64,000 nucleotides of DNA from Pseudomonas sp. MM223 (GTDB lineage Bacteria > Pseudomonadota > Gammaproteobacteria > Pseudomonadales > Pseudomonadaceae): positions 5,129,501 through 5,193,500 of the forward strand of contig OX352322.1 of NCBI GenBank assembly GCA_947090765.1, given 5' to 3'. Below the pieces are notes generated by a model, which searched no databases, was not told the DNA's origin, and saw only the letters and a program-made list of their open reading frames with translations. This document shows, piece by piece, positions 1 to 8,835 of this stretch. Each line of letters begins with the position of its first letter. Position 1 is the stretch's first letter. The position numbers and the translations under genes are program-made.

Positions 1-1
1 A

Positions 2-691
2 CGCCTGATCACCTGGCACATCAAGTCCACCACCAAGGCCCACCAGGGCCTGTACGAGTACGACGCGGTCAGCCGCCTGCGTGACTCGCAGCTGGGCGTG
101 GACAAGGTGCACGATGTGCGCAACTACCTGAAAAAGGGCAAGCTGTGGGAGGCGTTTGAAGCCGAAGAGCGGGTCATCCTGCTGATTGACGAAATCGACA
201 AGGCCGACATCGAGTTCCCCAACGACCTGCTGCAAGAGCTGGACAAGATGGAGTTCTACGTCTACGAAATCGACGAGACCATCAAGGCCAGACAGCGCCC
301 GATCATCATCATTACCTCCAACAATGAAAAAGAGCTGCCGGACGCCTTCCTGCGCCGCTGCTTCTTCCACTACATCGCCTTCCCCGACCGCACCACGCTG
401 CAGCAGATTGTCGACGTGCACTACCCGAACATCAGCCAGTCGCTGGTCAGCGAGGCGCTGGATGTGTTCTTCGACGTGCGCAAGGTGCCGGGCCTGAAGA
501 AAAAGCCCTCTACCTCCGAACTGGTCGACTGGCTAAAGCTGCTGATGGCCGACAACATTGGTGAGGCGGTGCTGCGCGAGCGCGACCCGACCAAGGCCAT
601 CCCGCCGCTGGCCGGTGCGCTGGTGAAAAACGAGCAAGACGTTCAGTTGCTGGAGCGCCTGGCCTTCATGAGCCGGCGCGGCAACCGCTGA
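2..691 (+). CDS. MoxR-family AAA+ ATPase (5' end outside window)
   Basis: The reading frame is open from the first bases, so the N-terminus, including Walker A, lies upstream of the window. What is visible is the C-terminal part of an AAA+ ATPase: Walker B in the stretch ILLIDEIDKADIEF, a sensor-1 region in IIIITSNNEKELPD, and an arginine-finger-like FLRRCFF. The lid domain follows. MoxR ATPases usually work with VWA-domain proteins as chaperone-like machines that activate metalloenzymes or complexes. The next gene, 13 bp downstream, encodes such a VWA protein, so the two probably form one operon. The substrate cannot be told from this window. Confidence 0.9.
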   Translation, partial: RLITWHIKSTTKAHQGLYEYDAVSRLRDSQLGVDKVHDVRNYLKKGKLWEAFEAEERVILLIDEIDKADIEFPNDLLQELDKMEFYVYEIDETIKARQRPIIIITSNNEKELPDAFLRRCFFHYIAFPDRTTLQQIVDVHYPNISQSLVSEALDVFFDVRKVPGLKKKPSTSELVDWLKLLMADNIGEAVLRERDPTKAIPPLAGALVKNEQDVQLLERLAFMSRRGNR

Positions 692-704
692 CAGGAGCCG
701 GGCC

Positions 705-1883
705 ATGTTGCTCAACCTGTTCAATGAAATGCGCGCGGCCAAGGTGCCGGTGTCGGTACGCGAGTTGCTGGACCTGCACCAGGCCCTGCAAAAGCACGTG
801 GTGTTCGCCGACATGGACGAATTCTACTACCTCGCCCGTGCCATCTTGGTGAAGGACGAACGCCATTTCGACAAGTTCGACCGGGCCTTCGCCGCCTACT
901 TCAAGGGCCTGGAAAACCTCGACCGGCACATCGAAGCGCTGATCCCTGAAGACTGGCTACGCAAGGAGTTCGAGCGTTCGCTGACCGACGAAGAGCGTGC
1001 GCAGATCCAGTCTCTGGGTGGCCTGGACAAGCTGATCGAGGCATTCAAGAAACGCCTCGAAGAGCAAAAGGAACGCCACGCCGGCGGCAACAAGTGGATC
1101 GGTACCGGCGGCACCAGCCCGTTCGGCTCCGGTGGCTTCAACCCCGAAGGCATCCGCGTGGGCGACGCCGGCAAACGCCAGGGCAAGGCGGTAAAGGTGT
1201 GGGACCAGCGCGAGTACAAGAACCTGGACGACCAGGTGGAACTTGGCACGCGCAACATCAAGCTGGCCCTGCGCCGGCTGCGCAAGTTCGCCCGTGAGGG
1301 TGCCGCCGAAGAGCTGGATATCGACGGTACCATCGACCATACCGCCCGTGACGCCGGCTTGCTGAACATCCAGATGCGCCCCGAGCGGCGCAACACCGTG
1401 AAGCTGCTGTTGCTGTTCGACATCGGCGGCTCCATGGACGCCCACATCAAGGTTTGCGAAGAGCTGTTCTCGGCCTGCAAGACCGAGTTCAAGCACCTGG
1501 AGTACTACTACTTCCACAACTGCGTGTACGAGTCGGTGTGGAAGAACAACCTGCGCCGCACCTCGGAGCGGTATTCCACCTTCGACTTGCTGCACAAGTA
1601 TGGCGACGACTACAAAGTGATTTTCGTCGGCGACGCGGCCATGGCGCCTTACGAAATCACCCAGCCGGGTGGCAGCGTGGAGCACTGGAACGAAGAGGCC
1701 GGGTATGTGTGGCTGCAACGCTTCATGGAGAAATTCAAGAAGATCATCTGGATCAACCCGTACCCCAGGCAGGCCTGGGAATACACCGCGTCAACCCATC
1801 TGGTACGGGACCTGATCGAAGACAAGATGTACCCGCTGACCTTGCAGGGGCTGGAGGAAGGAATGCGGTACCTGTCCAAATGA
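705..1883 (+). CDS. VWA domain-containing protein (CoxE-like)
   Basis: The 392-residue product has a C-terminal von Willebrand A domain. The MIDAS-like motif reads LLLFDIGGSMD, with DxGGS in place of the usual DxSGS. It pairs with the upstream MoxR ATPase (13-bp gap, RBS AGGAG before ATG). The N-terminal half is helical and charged, with a Gly-rich stretch around residues 126-150 (GGNKWIGTGGTSPFGSGGF). By analogy with MoxR/CoxE pairs it is probably the adaptor that links the ATPase to a client. The client is unknown. A REP pair follows the stop codon. Confidence 0.88.
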   Translation: MLLNLFNEMRAAKVPVSVRELLDLHQALQKHVVFADMDEFYYLARAILVKDERHFDKFDRAFAAYFKGLENLDRHIEALIPEDWLRKEFERSLTDEERAQIQSLGGLDKLIEAFKKRLEEQKERHAGGNKWIGTGGTSPFGSGGFNPEGIRVGDAGKRQGKAVKVWDQREYKNLDDQVELGTRNIKLALRRLRKFAREGAAEELDIDGTIDHTARDAGLLNIQMRPERRNTVKLLLLFDIGGSMDAHIKVCEELFSACKTEFKHLEYYYFHNCVYESVWKNNLRRTSERYSTFDLLHKYGDDYKVIFVGDAAMAPYEITQPGGSVEHWNEEAGYVWLQRFMEKFKKIIWINPYPRQAWEYTASTHLVRDLIEDKMYPLTLQGLEEGMRYLSK

Positions 1884-1887
1884 GTAT

Positions 1888-1990
1888 GGGGCCGCTTTGC
1901 GGCCCTTCGCGGCACAAGGCCGCTCCTACAGGGAGAGCGCAATCCTTTGTAGGAGCGGCCTTGTGCCGTGAAGGGCTGCAAAGCAGCCCC
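1888..1990. repeat. REP pair (type A, convergent)
   Basis: Two inverted copies of the element TGTAGGAGCGGCCTTGTGCC plus its GGGGCCGCTTTGCGGCCC flank lie between two converging genes. Each copy can fold on itself and the two can pair with each other. The position suggests a transcription or mRNA-stability boundary. Confidence 0.85.
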
Positions 1991-1997
1991 AATGATC

Positions 1998-2915
1998 TCA
2001 AAGCCAACGCACTCCAAAAGCCTGCTGCTCCCGCCAGGCCTCGTCCTGCACCACCGCCCTGAACCGCACCACTGCCCCTGGCATGCACTGCGCCAGTTGC
2101 GCCAGCGCCAACGGCGTCAACGCCCCCAGCCGCGGATACCCGCCAATGGTCTGCCGATCATTGAGCAACACGATCGGCTGCCCATCCGGCGGCACCTGCA
2201 CCGCCCCCAGCGGTATGCCTTCAGAAATCATCGGCGCCCCCTGGTAAACCAGCTGCGGCCCCAACAGCCGGATGCCCATGCGGTCGGCCCGGCTGTCGAG
2301 CGTCCAGTCACTGTTGAACGCCTCGAACAGGCTGATACCACTGAAATCACCGATCTGTGCGCCCATCACCAGGTCGAGCACAGGCTTTTGCGCGTACTGC
2401 GGGCGCAACGCTTGCGGCACCTCGCGCAGGGTTGCATGGCCGCCGGTAAATGCCAGTGTCTGGCCTTTGGCAAGTGCAGCGCCTTGACCATCGATGCCGC
2501 CCAATTCTTCCCGCACAACCGTGGCGCAACTGCCCAGTACGTCTTCAGCCTGGAAACCGCCCGGTGCCGCCAGGTAAGCCCGTACGCCCTGCTTCGGCTG
2601 CTTCAGGGTCAAGCGCTGCCCCTTGCTTAGGGCAAAGCTGTGCCAGGGTGCTACAGGCTGATCATCAACTCGCGCATCCAGGTCGGCACCGGCCAGGGCC
2701 AGCACACAATCGTGTTCAGCCACCACACAAAGGCCACCCAGCGCTACCTCGACCACCGGCGCCTGCAATGGGTTGCCCAGCAGCCAGTTGGCCCAGTGCA
2801 TGGCCACCCAGTCCAGCGCGCCGCCCTGGGTCACGCCCAGGTGACGCACACCAAAGCGGCCAGCATCCTGCAACTGGCACAGCGGCGTGCTGGCCTCGAT
2901 CTTCAATTGCTTCAT
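1998..2915 (-). CDS. pxpC: 5-oxoprolinase subunit PxpC (carboxyltransferase family)
   Basis: The 305-residue product belongs to the AHS2 / biotin-dependent carboxyltransferase-like family, with the N-terminal signature LCQLQDAGRFGVRHLGVTQG. With PxpA and PxpB it forms the prokaryotic 5-oxoprolinase, which uses ATP to open 5-oxo-L-proline to glutamate. Its ATG overlaps the pxpB stop by 4 bp, so translation is coupled. The order on this strand is pxpA-pxpB-pxpC. Similar proteins are often mis-annotated as allophanate or urea carboxylase; the three-gene context argues for 5-oxoprolinase. Confidence 0.93.
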   Translation of the reverse strand: MKQLKIEASTPLCQLQDAGRFGVRHLGVTQGGALDWVAMHWANWLLGNPLQAPVVEVALGGLCVVAEHDCVLALAGADLDARVDDQPVAPWHSFALSKGQRLTLKQPKQGVRAYLAAPGGFQAEDVLGSCATVVREELGGIDGQGAALAKGQTLAFTGGHATLREVPQALRPQYAQKPVLDLVMGAQIGDFSGISLFEAFNSDWTLDSRADRMGIRLLGPQLVYQGAPMISEGIPLGAVQVPPDGQPIVLLNDRQTIGGYPRLGALTPLALAQLAQCMPGAVVRFRAVVQDEAWREQQAFGVRWL

Positions 2916-3598
2916 CCTTGCGCCTCCACATCACCGCCCAACGCCAGGAACTCGCTGCGCGAAACCGGCACAAAACGCACCCGGTCGCCAGGTTGCAACA
3001 GGCTGTAACCCTCACGCTCGCGGTCGAACAGGCGCACCGGCGTGCGCCCGATCAGGTTCCAGCCACCCGGCGATACCGCCGGATACGCCGCCGTCTGGCG
3101 CTCGGCAATGCCCACGCTACCCGCTGCCACCCGTTTGCGCGGGGTGCTCAGGCGCGGGCTGGCAAGGCGTTCGTCGACCAGGCCCATGAAGCCGAAACCG
3201 GGGGCGAAGCCCAGGGCGAACACGGGATAATCACGTTCGCTGTGCAAGCGCACAACCTCGGCTTCACTCAAGCCGCTGCGGGCCGCCAGCACAGGCAGTT
3301 CAGGGCCGACGCTGGCGTCGTACCACACCGGGATCTCGTGGCGTCGGCCACCACTGCCGGTGTCTGGCTGCAACCCTTCCAGCGCCTGGGTGATCAGTGC
3401 CCTCGCCTCGGCTGGCGGCAGGTCGAACTGCACCATCAACGTGGTGTAGGACGGCACCAGGTCCAGCATATGCTCACCGAACGCGTCGCTCAGGCGCTGA
3501 CTGGCGGCCAGCATCCACGGCATGTTGGCCTCGTCGATACGGTCGAACAGGCGCACCATCAGGCTGTCGATGGCCACCACTTCGATGCGCGCTCTCAT
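2912..3598 (-). CDS. pxpB: 5-oxoprolinase subunit PxpB (KipI-like)
   Basis: The product is 228 residues starting at [20 protein letters not shown]; the frame stays open upstream, but the extension is out-of-family and lies inside pxpA. This start overlaps the pxpA stop by 4 bp (ATGA). It carries the AHS1/KipI fold, including [16 protein letters not shown] and the GWNLIGRTP region near the C-terminus. It is the subunit that works with PxpC in ATP-dependent 5-oxoproline opening. Confidence 0.93.
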   Translation of the reverse strand: MRARIEVVAIDSLMVRLFDRIDEANMPWMLAASQRLSDAFGEHMLDLVPSYTTLMVQFDLPPAEARALITQALEGLQPDTGSGGRRHEIPVWYDASVGPELPVLAARSGLSEAEVVRLHSERDYPVFALGFAPGFGFMGLVDERLASPRLSTPRKRVAAGSVGIAERQTAAYPAVSPGGWNLIGRTPVRLFDREREGYSLLQPGDRVRFVPVSRSEFLALGGDVEAQG

Positions 3599-4374
3599 CG
3601 CGGCTCCAAGGCGTCGAGGGCCTGGCGTATCTGCCGCACCGCTGCCACCGAACTGTCGTTGTCGCCATGCACGCACAGGGTGCTGGCTTGCAGGCGCAAG
3701 GCGCTGCCATCGTCCGCCACCAGCGTGTCGCCACGGGCCAGGCGCACAGCCTGCTCCACCACCAGCGCCGGGTCGTGATGCACCGCGCCAGGCAAACGGC
3801 GTGACACCAGGTGGCCGCTGGCGGTATAGGCGCGGTCGGCGAACGCCTCGAACCACAGCGGCACGCCGATTTCATCGCCCGGGGCCTGGGCGGCGCGGTT
3901 GTCGGCGGTGGCCATCAGCATCAACGGCAGGTTGCTGTCGTAGGCCGCCACGGCTTCCAGCACGGTGCGCAGCTTGAGCGGGTCGGCCATCATGTCGTTG
4001 TACAGCGCGCCATGGGGCTTCACATAGGCCACGCGGCCACCCAGCACCTTGCAGATGCCGTCCAGCGCACCGATCTGGTAGTGCAGCAGGTCGCGGATTT
4101 CCTCGGGGCTGCAGGCCATGGAGCGGCGGCCGAAGCCGACCAGGTCCGGGTAGGCCGGGTGCGCGCCAATCGTCACGCCATGCTCCAGTGCCAGGGCCAC
4201 GGTGCGGCGCATGATGCCGGGGTCGCCAGCGTGGTAGCCACAGGCGATGTTGGCGCAATCGATGTAGGGCATCACCTCGGCGTCCAGGCCCATGCGCCAG
4301 CTGCCGAAACTCTCGCCCATGTCGCAATTGAGTAGCAGGCGTTCCACCACGCGGTCTCCCTTGTTGTTGTTCAT
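3595..4374 (-). CDS. pxpA: 5-oxoprolinase subunit PxpA (LamB/YcsF family)
   Basis: The 259-residue product has the LamB/YcsF hallmarks [10 protein letters not shown] near the N-terminus, then [11 protein letters not shown] and KPHGALYN. The start at 4374 is preceded by AAGGTAGG. It is the first gene of the pxpABC set and about 10 bp after the frameshifted MFS gene, which reads into it on the same strand. That transporter may have supplied the substrate, 5-oxoproline or a related lactam. Confidence 0.94.
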   Translation of the reverse strand: MNNNKGDRVVERLLLNCDMGESFGSWRMGLDAEVMPYIDCANIACGYHAGDPGIMRRTVALALEHGVTIGAHPAYPDLVGFGRRSMACSPEEIRDLLHYQIGALDGICKVLGGRVAYVKPHGALYNDMMADPLKLRTVLEAVAAYDSNLPLMLMATADNRAAQAPGDEIGVPLWFEAFADRAYTASGHLVSRRLPGAVHHDPALVVEQAVRLARGDTLVADDGSALRLQASTLCVHGDNDSSVAAVRQIRQALDALEPR

Positions 4375-4383
4375 AGGCCTACC

Positions 4384-5669
4384 TTACCGCGCCTTAAGCT
4401 GTTTGCCGCGTGTTTCCGGCAGGCTCAAGGCCGCCACGATCACGATGCCGTAGGACACCGCCGAGAACACACCAATACCCAGGCCCAGCGGCACGTTCTG
4501 GCCAAGCATGCCGATCAGCAACGGGAACAGTGCCGCAATCACCTTGCCAATGTTGTAACAAAAGCCCTGCCCCGAACCACGAATGCGCGTAGGGAACAGT
4601 TCGGTGAGGAACGCCCCCATGCCGCTGAAGATGCCCGAAGCAAAAAAGCCCAGCGGGAAGCCCAGCCACAGCATCACGCCATCGCTGACCTGCATCTGCG
4701 TGTACAGCAGCACGATGACGAACGAGCCCACGGCAAACAGGATGAAGTTCTTCTTGCGCCCCAGCAGGTCGGACAGGTACGCGCTGACCACATAGCCCAC
4801 GTACGAGCCGACGATCACCATGGCCAGGTAGCCCCCCGTGCCCAGCACGCTCAGGCCGCGCTCGTTCTTGAGGAAGGTCGGCAGCCACGAGGTGATGGCG
4901 TAGTAACCGCCGAGTGCACCGGTGGTCAGTAGCGACGCACGCACGGTGGTCCAGAGCATGCCCGGCGCGAAGATTTCGTAGAAGTGCGAAGGTGCCTCGG
5001 CCTTTTCTTCAGCCTTGGCCTCGCGATACACCTCCGGGTCCTTGACCAGGCGGCGAACGAAGATCACGAAAATCGCCGGCACCAGCCCCAGCAGGAACAG
5101 CGCGCGCCAGGCCTGCTCTGGCGGCAGCCAGGAGAACAACAACGCGTAGAGAATCGCCGTGAGGCCCCAGCCAATGGCCCAGCCGGACTGCACCATGCCC
5201 ACCGCCTTGCCGCGGTCCTGGGCGCGGATCACTTCGCCGATCAGCACCGCGCCAGCAGTCCATTCACCGCCGAAGCCAAAGCCCATCAGGGTGCGGGCGA
5301 TCAGCAGTTGTTCGTAGTTCTGGGCAAAACCGCACAGGAAGGTGAAAAAAGCGAACCACAGCACCGTCAATTGCAGGGTACGCACACGGCCGATACGGTC
5401 GGAGAGAATACCGGCGATCCAGCCGCCCACGGCCGAGGCGATCAACGTGCTGGTATGGATCAACCCGGCTTCGGTGGTGGTGATGCCCCACAGCATGATC
5501 AGCGTGGGGATGACAAAACTGAGCATCTGCGTGTCCATGCCGTCCAGGCCATAGCCGATCTTGCGCTCCAGAAGGTGCGCCGTTGCTGTTTGTCGATGTC
5601 GCGGTACCAGGCGAAAGGCCCGGACGAAGGTGGGGAACTGACCTGCTGCTGCACGCCGGTGGGGTTCAT
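4384..5669 (-). pseudogene. MFS transporter, frameshifted near its N-terminus
   Basis: Two frames together make one normal MFS protein of about 428 residues. The N-terminal part starts at ATG 5669 (MNPTGVQQQVSSP..., SD GAGG) and runs to ...DKQQRRTFWSA. The rest, from KIGYGLDGMDTQMLSF to the end at 4384, is in another frame. The change of frame falls at about 5561-5566, where the minus strand reads AGCGCAAGATCGGC; one extra C (GCCAAG) would restore Ser-Ala-Lys-Ile. The body has 12 predicted membrane segments and the MFS loop LSDRIGRVRT. It may be a true loss of function or a sequencing error. The gene heads the pxp genes and is divergent from a LysR gene, suggesting uptake of an amino-acid-like substrate. 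Confidence 0.82.
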
Positions 5670-5799
5670 GGATGCCTCGGCTTGTTGGTATTGTTTTATG
5701 GGCGACATAAAGCGTCGCGGCCTGGGCACCATTGTTCAGAGGCCGTGTCGCCCACGTCCAACGAGAAAAACCGCCGGTCTGGAACAAGAAAAACTGATC

Positions 5800-6711
5800 A
5801 TGAACCTTCGCTTCCTCGAAACCTTCGTGTGGGTCGCACGGCTGAAAAGCTTCCGCCTGACGGCAGAAAAGCTGTTTACCACCCAAGCCTCGGTGTCCAG
5901 CCGCATTGCCGCGCTGGAGGCAGACCTTGGCGTGAAGCTGTTGCTGCGTGACTCACGCGGGGTGAGCCTGACCCCGGAAGGCGGCAAGGTGCTGGAGTAT
6001 GCCGAACGCATGCTGGAAACCGCCAAGGCCATGAAGCAGTCGCTGGACAGCGACCGGGCCAAGGTCGGGCGCATTCGCATCGGGGTGATGGACACGGTAA
6101 TCCACACCTGGATGAGCGCGCTGGTGGCGGAGCTGACCGAGCGCTACCCCCAGGTAGAAATCGAACTGGTGGCCGACACCGCGCTTAACCTGCGCGAGCA
6201 GTTGCAGAAGGGCTTTCTTGACGTGATCCTGCAGACCGACCTGCTGCGCGAGCAGTCGATCCGCAGCCTGGACCTTGCGCGCTACCCGATGGGCTGGGTG
6301 GTGGCTGCCGGCTCGCACCAGCACCGGGACTATGCGTCGCTGGCCGAGCTTGGGCGCGAGCGCATCATCACCTTCTCGAAGAATTCACGGCCGCACCAGG
6401 AGGTGCTGAGCTTGCTGCAGGCTGCGGGGGCAGAGGCGCCGCGGTTGAACTGCGTGAACTCGGTGGCGGCAATTACCCGGCTGTTGCGCGACGGCTTTGG
6501 CATTGGCGCGCTGCCGCCGGCGCTGGTGGATGCCGAGCTGGGCCGGGGTGAGCTGGTGTTACTGGAGGGGCTGCAACCGCCGCCGAGCCTGGAGCTGGTG
6601 GTGGCCTGGCAGACTGGGGTGGCGTTGGTGGATGAGGTGGTCGGGGTTTGTCGGCAGGTGCTGGAGCAGTATGCCCGAGATGTTGGCGGGCAGCGGATTG
6701 TGCTGATATGA
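5800..6711 (+). CDS. LysR-family transcriptional regulator
   Basis: The 303-residue product starts at MNLRFLETFVWVARLKSFRL; the open frame upstream is the antisense of the MFS gene and is not used. The N-terminal HTH spans about residues 1-60 (TAEKLFTTQASVSSRIAALE), followed by a periplasmic-binding-protein-like effector domain. It is divergent from the MFS/pxpABC genes with about 130 bp between starts, the usual arrangement for a LysR activator of the neighbouring operon. The effector may be 5-oxoproline or glutamate; this is inference from position only. Confidence 0.9.
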   Translation: MNLRFLETFVWVARLKSFRLTAEKLFTTQASVSSRIAALEADLGVKLLLRDSRGVSLTPEGGKVLEYAERMLETAKAMKQSLDSDRAKVGRIRIGVMDTVIHTWMSALVAELTERYPQVEIELVADTALNLREQLQKGFLDVILQTDLLREQSIRSLDLARYPMGWVVAAGSHQHRDYASLAELGRERIITFSKNSRPHQEVLSLLQAAGAEAPRLNCVNSVAAITRLLRDGFGIGALPPALVDAELGRGELVLLEGLQPPPSLELVVAWQTGVALVDEVVGVCRQVLEQYARDVGGQRIVLI

Positions 6712-6761
6712 GCGATTTACTTTACTGGGGCTGCCCCCTGCTCACCGGCTGACCCAGCCCC

Positions 6762-6800
6762 TGTAGGAGCGGCCTTGTGCCGCGAAAGGACCGCACAGCC
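6762..6800 (+). repeat. Solitary REP (type A)
   Basis: One unpaired copy of TGTAGGAGCGGCCTTGTGCC with a degenerate 3' flank lies between convergent genes. Most other copies in the window are in inverted pairs. Confidence 0.75.
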
Positions 6801-6815
6801 TACAGCGCAGGTGAG

Positions 6816-7337
6816 TCAGCGCCAGCTCTCTTTAACAGCCCTGCGCCGCCCGCCGAGGATCACCCAGCCAATCCCCAGCAACAGGCTTTCGACCACAAAG
6901 GCCAGCACAAACCCGGCACCAACGCCCCAGCCAACCGCCTCAGGCACCAGCAGGATCTGGTAGCTGTAGCCGTTCAGCGTTTCTTCGCGCAGCTGCGGGT
7001 CGGCCTGCACCAGCACATGCCAGGTACGCTGGGCCCATGGCCCTTGCAACGCCTGCCATTCTTTTTCCAGCAGTTCGTTGCGGATCATCAGGCTTTCGAT
7101 GCTGTTGGCATCACTGTTGAACACCGGGTCGTCACTGCTGCGGTAATGCTGCAACAACGCCTGCAAGTCGCCCTTGAAAAAACGCTCGGCCGTTTGCCGG
7201 AACCCATCGAGCGCCTCGCGCGATTCGAACAGGTGCGCCTCCACCCGCTGGCTATAGTCCTTTACCAGCCCCGGGACCTGGATACCGGCCAGCAGGCCGA
7301 AGGTGAACAGCAGCAACCGCAGGTAACTTCTGAACAT
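6816..7337 (-). CDS. DUF2937 family membrane protein
   Basis: The 173-residue product has an N-terminal membrane segment (LRLLLFTFGLLAGIQVPGLV), a periplasmic-looking helical middle and a second membrane segment near residues 135-160 (VGAGFVLAFVVESLLLGIGW) ending in basic residues. This matches the DUF2937 layout; no function is known. It lies just after the glutamine amidotransferase gene on the same strand (about 9 bp), so the two are probably co-transcribed. Confidence 0.75.
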   Translation of the reverse strand: MFRSYLRLLLFTFGLLAGIQVPGLVKDYSQRVEAHLFESREALDGFRQTAERFFKGDLQALLQHYRSSDDPVFNSDANSIESLMIRNELLEKEWQALQGPWAQRTWHVLVQADPQLREETLNGYSYQILLVPEAVGWGVGAGFVLAFVVESLLLGIGWVILGGRRRAVKESWR

Positions 7338-7346
7338 GCAGCGTCC

Positions 7347-8120
7347 TTAGCTCTGGCCGTGCGCCACGCATTCGCCGTGCCGCCACAGGGCCCATTGACC
7401 CGGCTCGTAGCGGTGCCAGGTCTCGTTCTCGGTCAGGGCCTCGGTGGCAATCACCGTGACCACGTCGTTGGGGGTGGTTTCGGTATGAAAATCGACGATC
7501 AGGTCGACATCCTTCAACCGCGCAGCACCAAACGGCGCACGGCGGGTAATGTGCACCAGCTTGGTCGAGCAGAAGCAGAACAGCCAGTCGCCATCGCTGA
7601 GCATGCAGTTGAACACGCCCTGGCCACGGTAGCCGGCACAGGCTTCGACCAACACCGGCAGCAGCTGTTCCACCGGCACCGGTTCGGGGAAGGCACTGCG
7701 GATGCGGTTGAGCAGGTCGCAGAAAGCCGCTTCGCTGTCGGTGTCGCCCACCGGCCGGTAGAAGCTGGCCTGCCCCTTGAAATCGCCCAGTTGCCCGTTG
7801 TGCGCGAAGCACCAGTTGCGGCCCCACATTTCCCGCACGAACGGGTGGGTGTTGGACAGGCACACCCGGCCGACGTTGGCCTGGCGGATATGGCCAATCA
7901 CCACTTCGCTCTTGATCGGATAGCGCTGCACCAGGTTGGCCACTTCCGACTCGCTGCTCGCGGCCGGGTCCTGGAACAGGCGCAAGCCGCGGCCTTCGTA
8001 AAAGCCGATGCCCCAGCCATCACGGTGCGGGCCGGTACGGCCACCGCGCTGCATCAGGCCTGTGAAGCTGAAAACGATGTCGGTGGGGACGTTGGCACTC
8101 ATGCCCAGCAGTTCGCACAT
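7347..8120 (-). CDS. Class II glutamine amidotransferase (YafJ-like)
   Basis: The 257-residue product begins MCELLGMSANVPTD, so Cys2 becomes the N-terminal nucleophile after Met removal, as in Ntn-type glutamine amidotransferases. Further family motifs are RDGWGIGFYEG, SNTHPFVR and FAHNGQLGDF. A clear SD (AGGAGA) precedes ATG 8120. It is a single-domain amidotransferase without a synthase domain, like E. coli YafJ; the ammonia acceptor is unknown. It sits between two small membrane-protein genes on the same strand. Confidence 0.9.
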   Translation of the reverse strand: MCELLGMSANVPTDIVFSFTGLMQRGGRTGPHRDGWGIGFYEGRGLRLFQDPAASSESEVANLVQRYPIKSEVVIGHIRQANVGRVCLSNTHPFVREMWGRNWCFAHNGQLGDFKGQASFYRPVGDTDSEAAFCDLLNRIRSAFPEPVPVEQLLPVLVEACAGYRGQGVFNCMLSDGDWLFCFCSTKLVHITRRAPFGAARLKDVDLIVDFHTETTPNDVVTVIATEALTENETWHRYEPGQWALWRHGECVAHGQS

Positions 8121-8137
8121 AGGCGTGTCTCCTGCGC

Positions 8138-8635
8138 TTACAGACGTGGCTCGACCCGGCCATTGCCGCGGGGTGCGGCAGGGCGTGGGTCGTCGCGGTA
8201 ACGGTCGCCGCGCTCGGCGGCCAAGGGGGGTTGCCCGCCAACCTGGTTATCTTCGTCCGCCTGGCGCTTGGCGGCCGCCTCGGCTTGCGCACGACGCTCG
8301 CGGGCGCGCTTTTCCAGCGGCCAGCGCAGCAGCACGAAAAGGAAATACAGGCCGAAGGCAATCATGCCGTACATGGCGAAGTCGGACACCGCCCGCCAGG
8401 CGTTGTTGCCCACCTTGAAGGCGACATCCAGGGCAGTGATGGCGATGGCCGGGGCGAAGCTGTCCTTGACCGGGTCGACGACGGTCGGGGTCAGCAGCAG
8501 CACGGCCAGCACCACCCGCAGCGGTTCGCGCAGCCAGCGCCACATCCAGCCGGTGAGCTTGAAGGCCACCAGCAGGCAGCCCAAGGCGGCCACGGCGTAC
8601 AGGCCCCAGGCGAAGGTGTAGTCGTTCTCGGTCAT
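8138..8635 (-). CDS. Hypothetical inner-membrane protein
   Basis: The 165-residue product has hydrophobic segments near residues 8-26 (FAWGLYAVAALGCLLVAF), 38-52 and 88-106 (MYGMIAFGLYFLFVLLR), then a charged, Ala-rich, coiled-coil-prone tail (KRARERRAQAEAAAKRQADE) ending in a disordered Arg/Pro segment. I do not recognise a functional family. It lies 17 bp upstream of the amidotransferase gene on the same strand, so it likely heads that three-gene unit. Confidence 0.75.
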   Translation of the reverse strand: MTENDYTFAWGLYAVAALGCLLVAFKLTGWMWRWLREPLRVVLAVLLLTPTVVDPVKDSFAPAIAITALDVAFKVGNNAWRAVSDFAMYGMIAFGLYFLFVLLRWPLEKRARERRAQAEAAAKRQADEDNQVGGQPPLAAERGDRYRDDPRPAAPRGNGRVEPRL

Positions 8636-8708
8636 GGTGTTCGTGCAAGCCAGGCAAAGAGATGCCTATGATAAACACTTTTCCGGGCGCAGACAGCGTC
8701 TCCCTGTT

Positions 8709-8804
8709 CCGGCCCTATCGCCGGCAAGCCAGCTCCCACAGGTTCGCCATTGCCCTTCAGGCCTGTGCAGTACCTGTGGGGCGGCTTGCCGGCGATAGGG
8801 CCGG
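8709..8804. repeat. REP pair (type B)
   Basis: Inverted copies of CCCTATCGCCGGCAAGCCAG and its complement, about 30 bp apart, lie in the divergent interval before ptrB. This second REP class differs from the TGTAGGAGC class and is found at five other places in the window. Confidence 0.85.
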
Positions 8805-8835
8805 GACAGGCAGCCCCCCAGCCAAGAGATCACCA

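Noticed and set aside
1888..1990. CRISPR-like spaced repeats
   Set aside because: The repeats are inverted pairs at single loci, not direct arrays with unique spacers; they are REPs.
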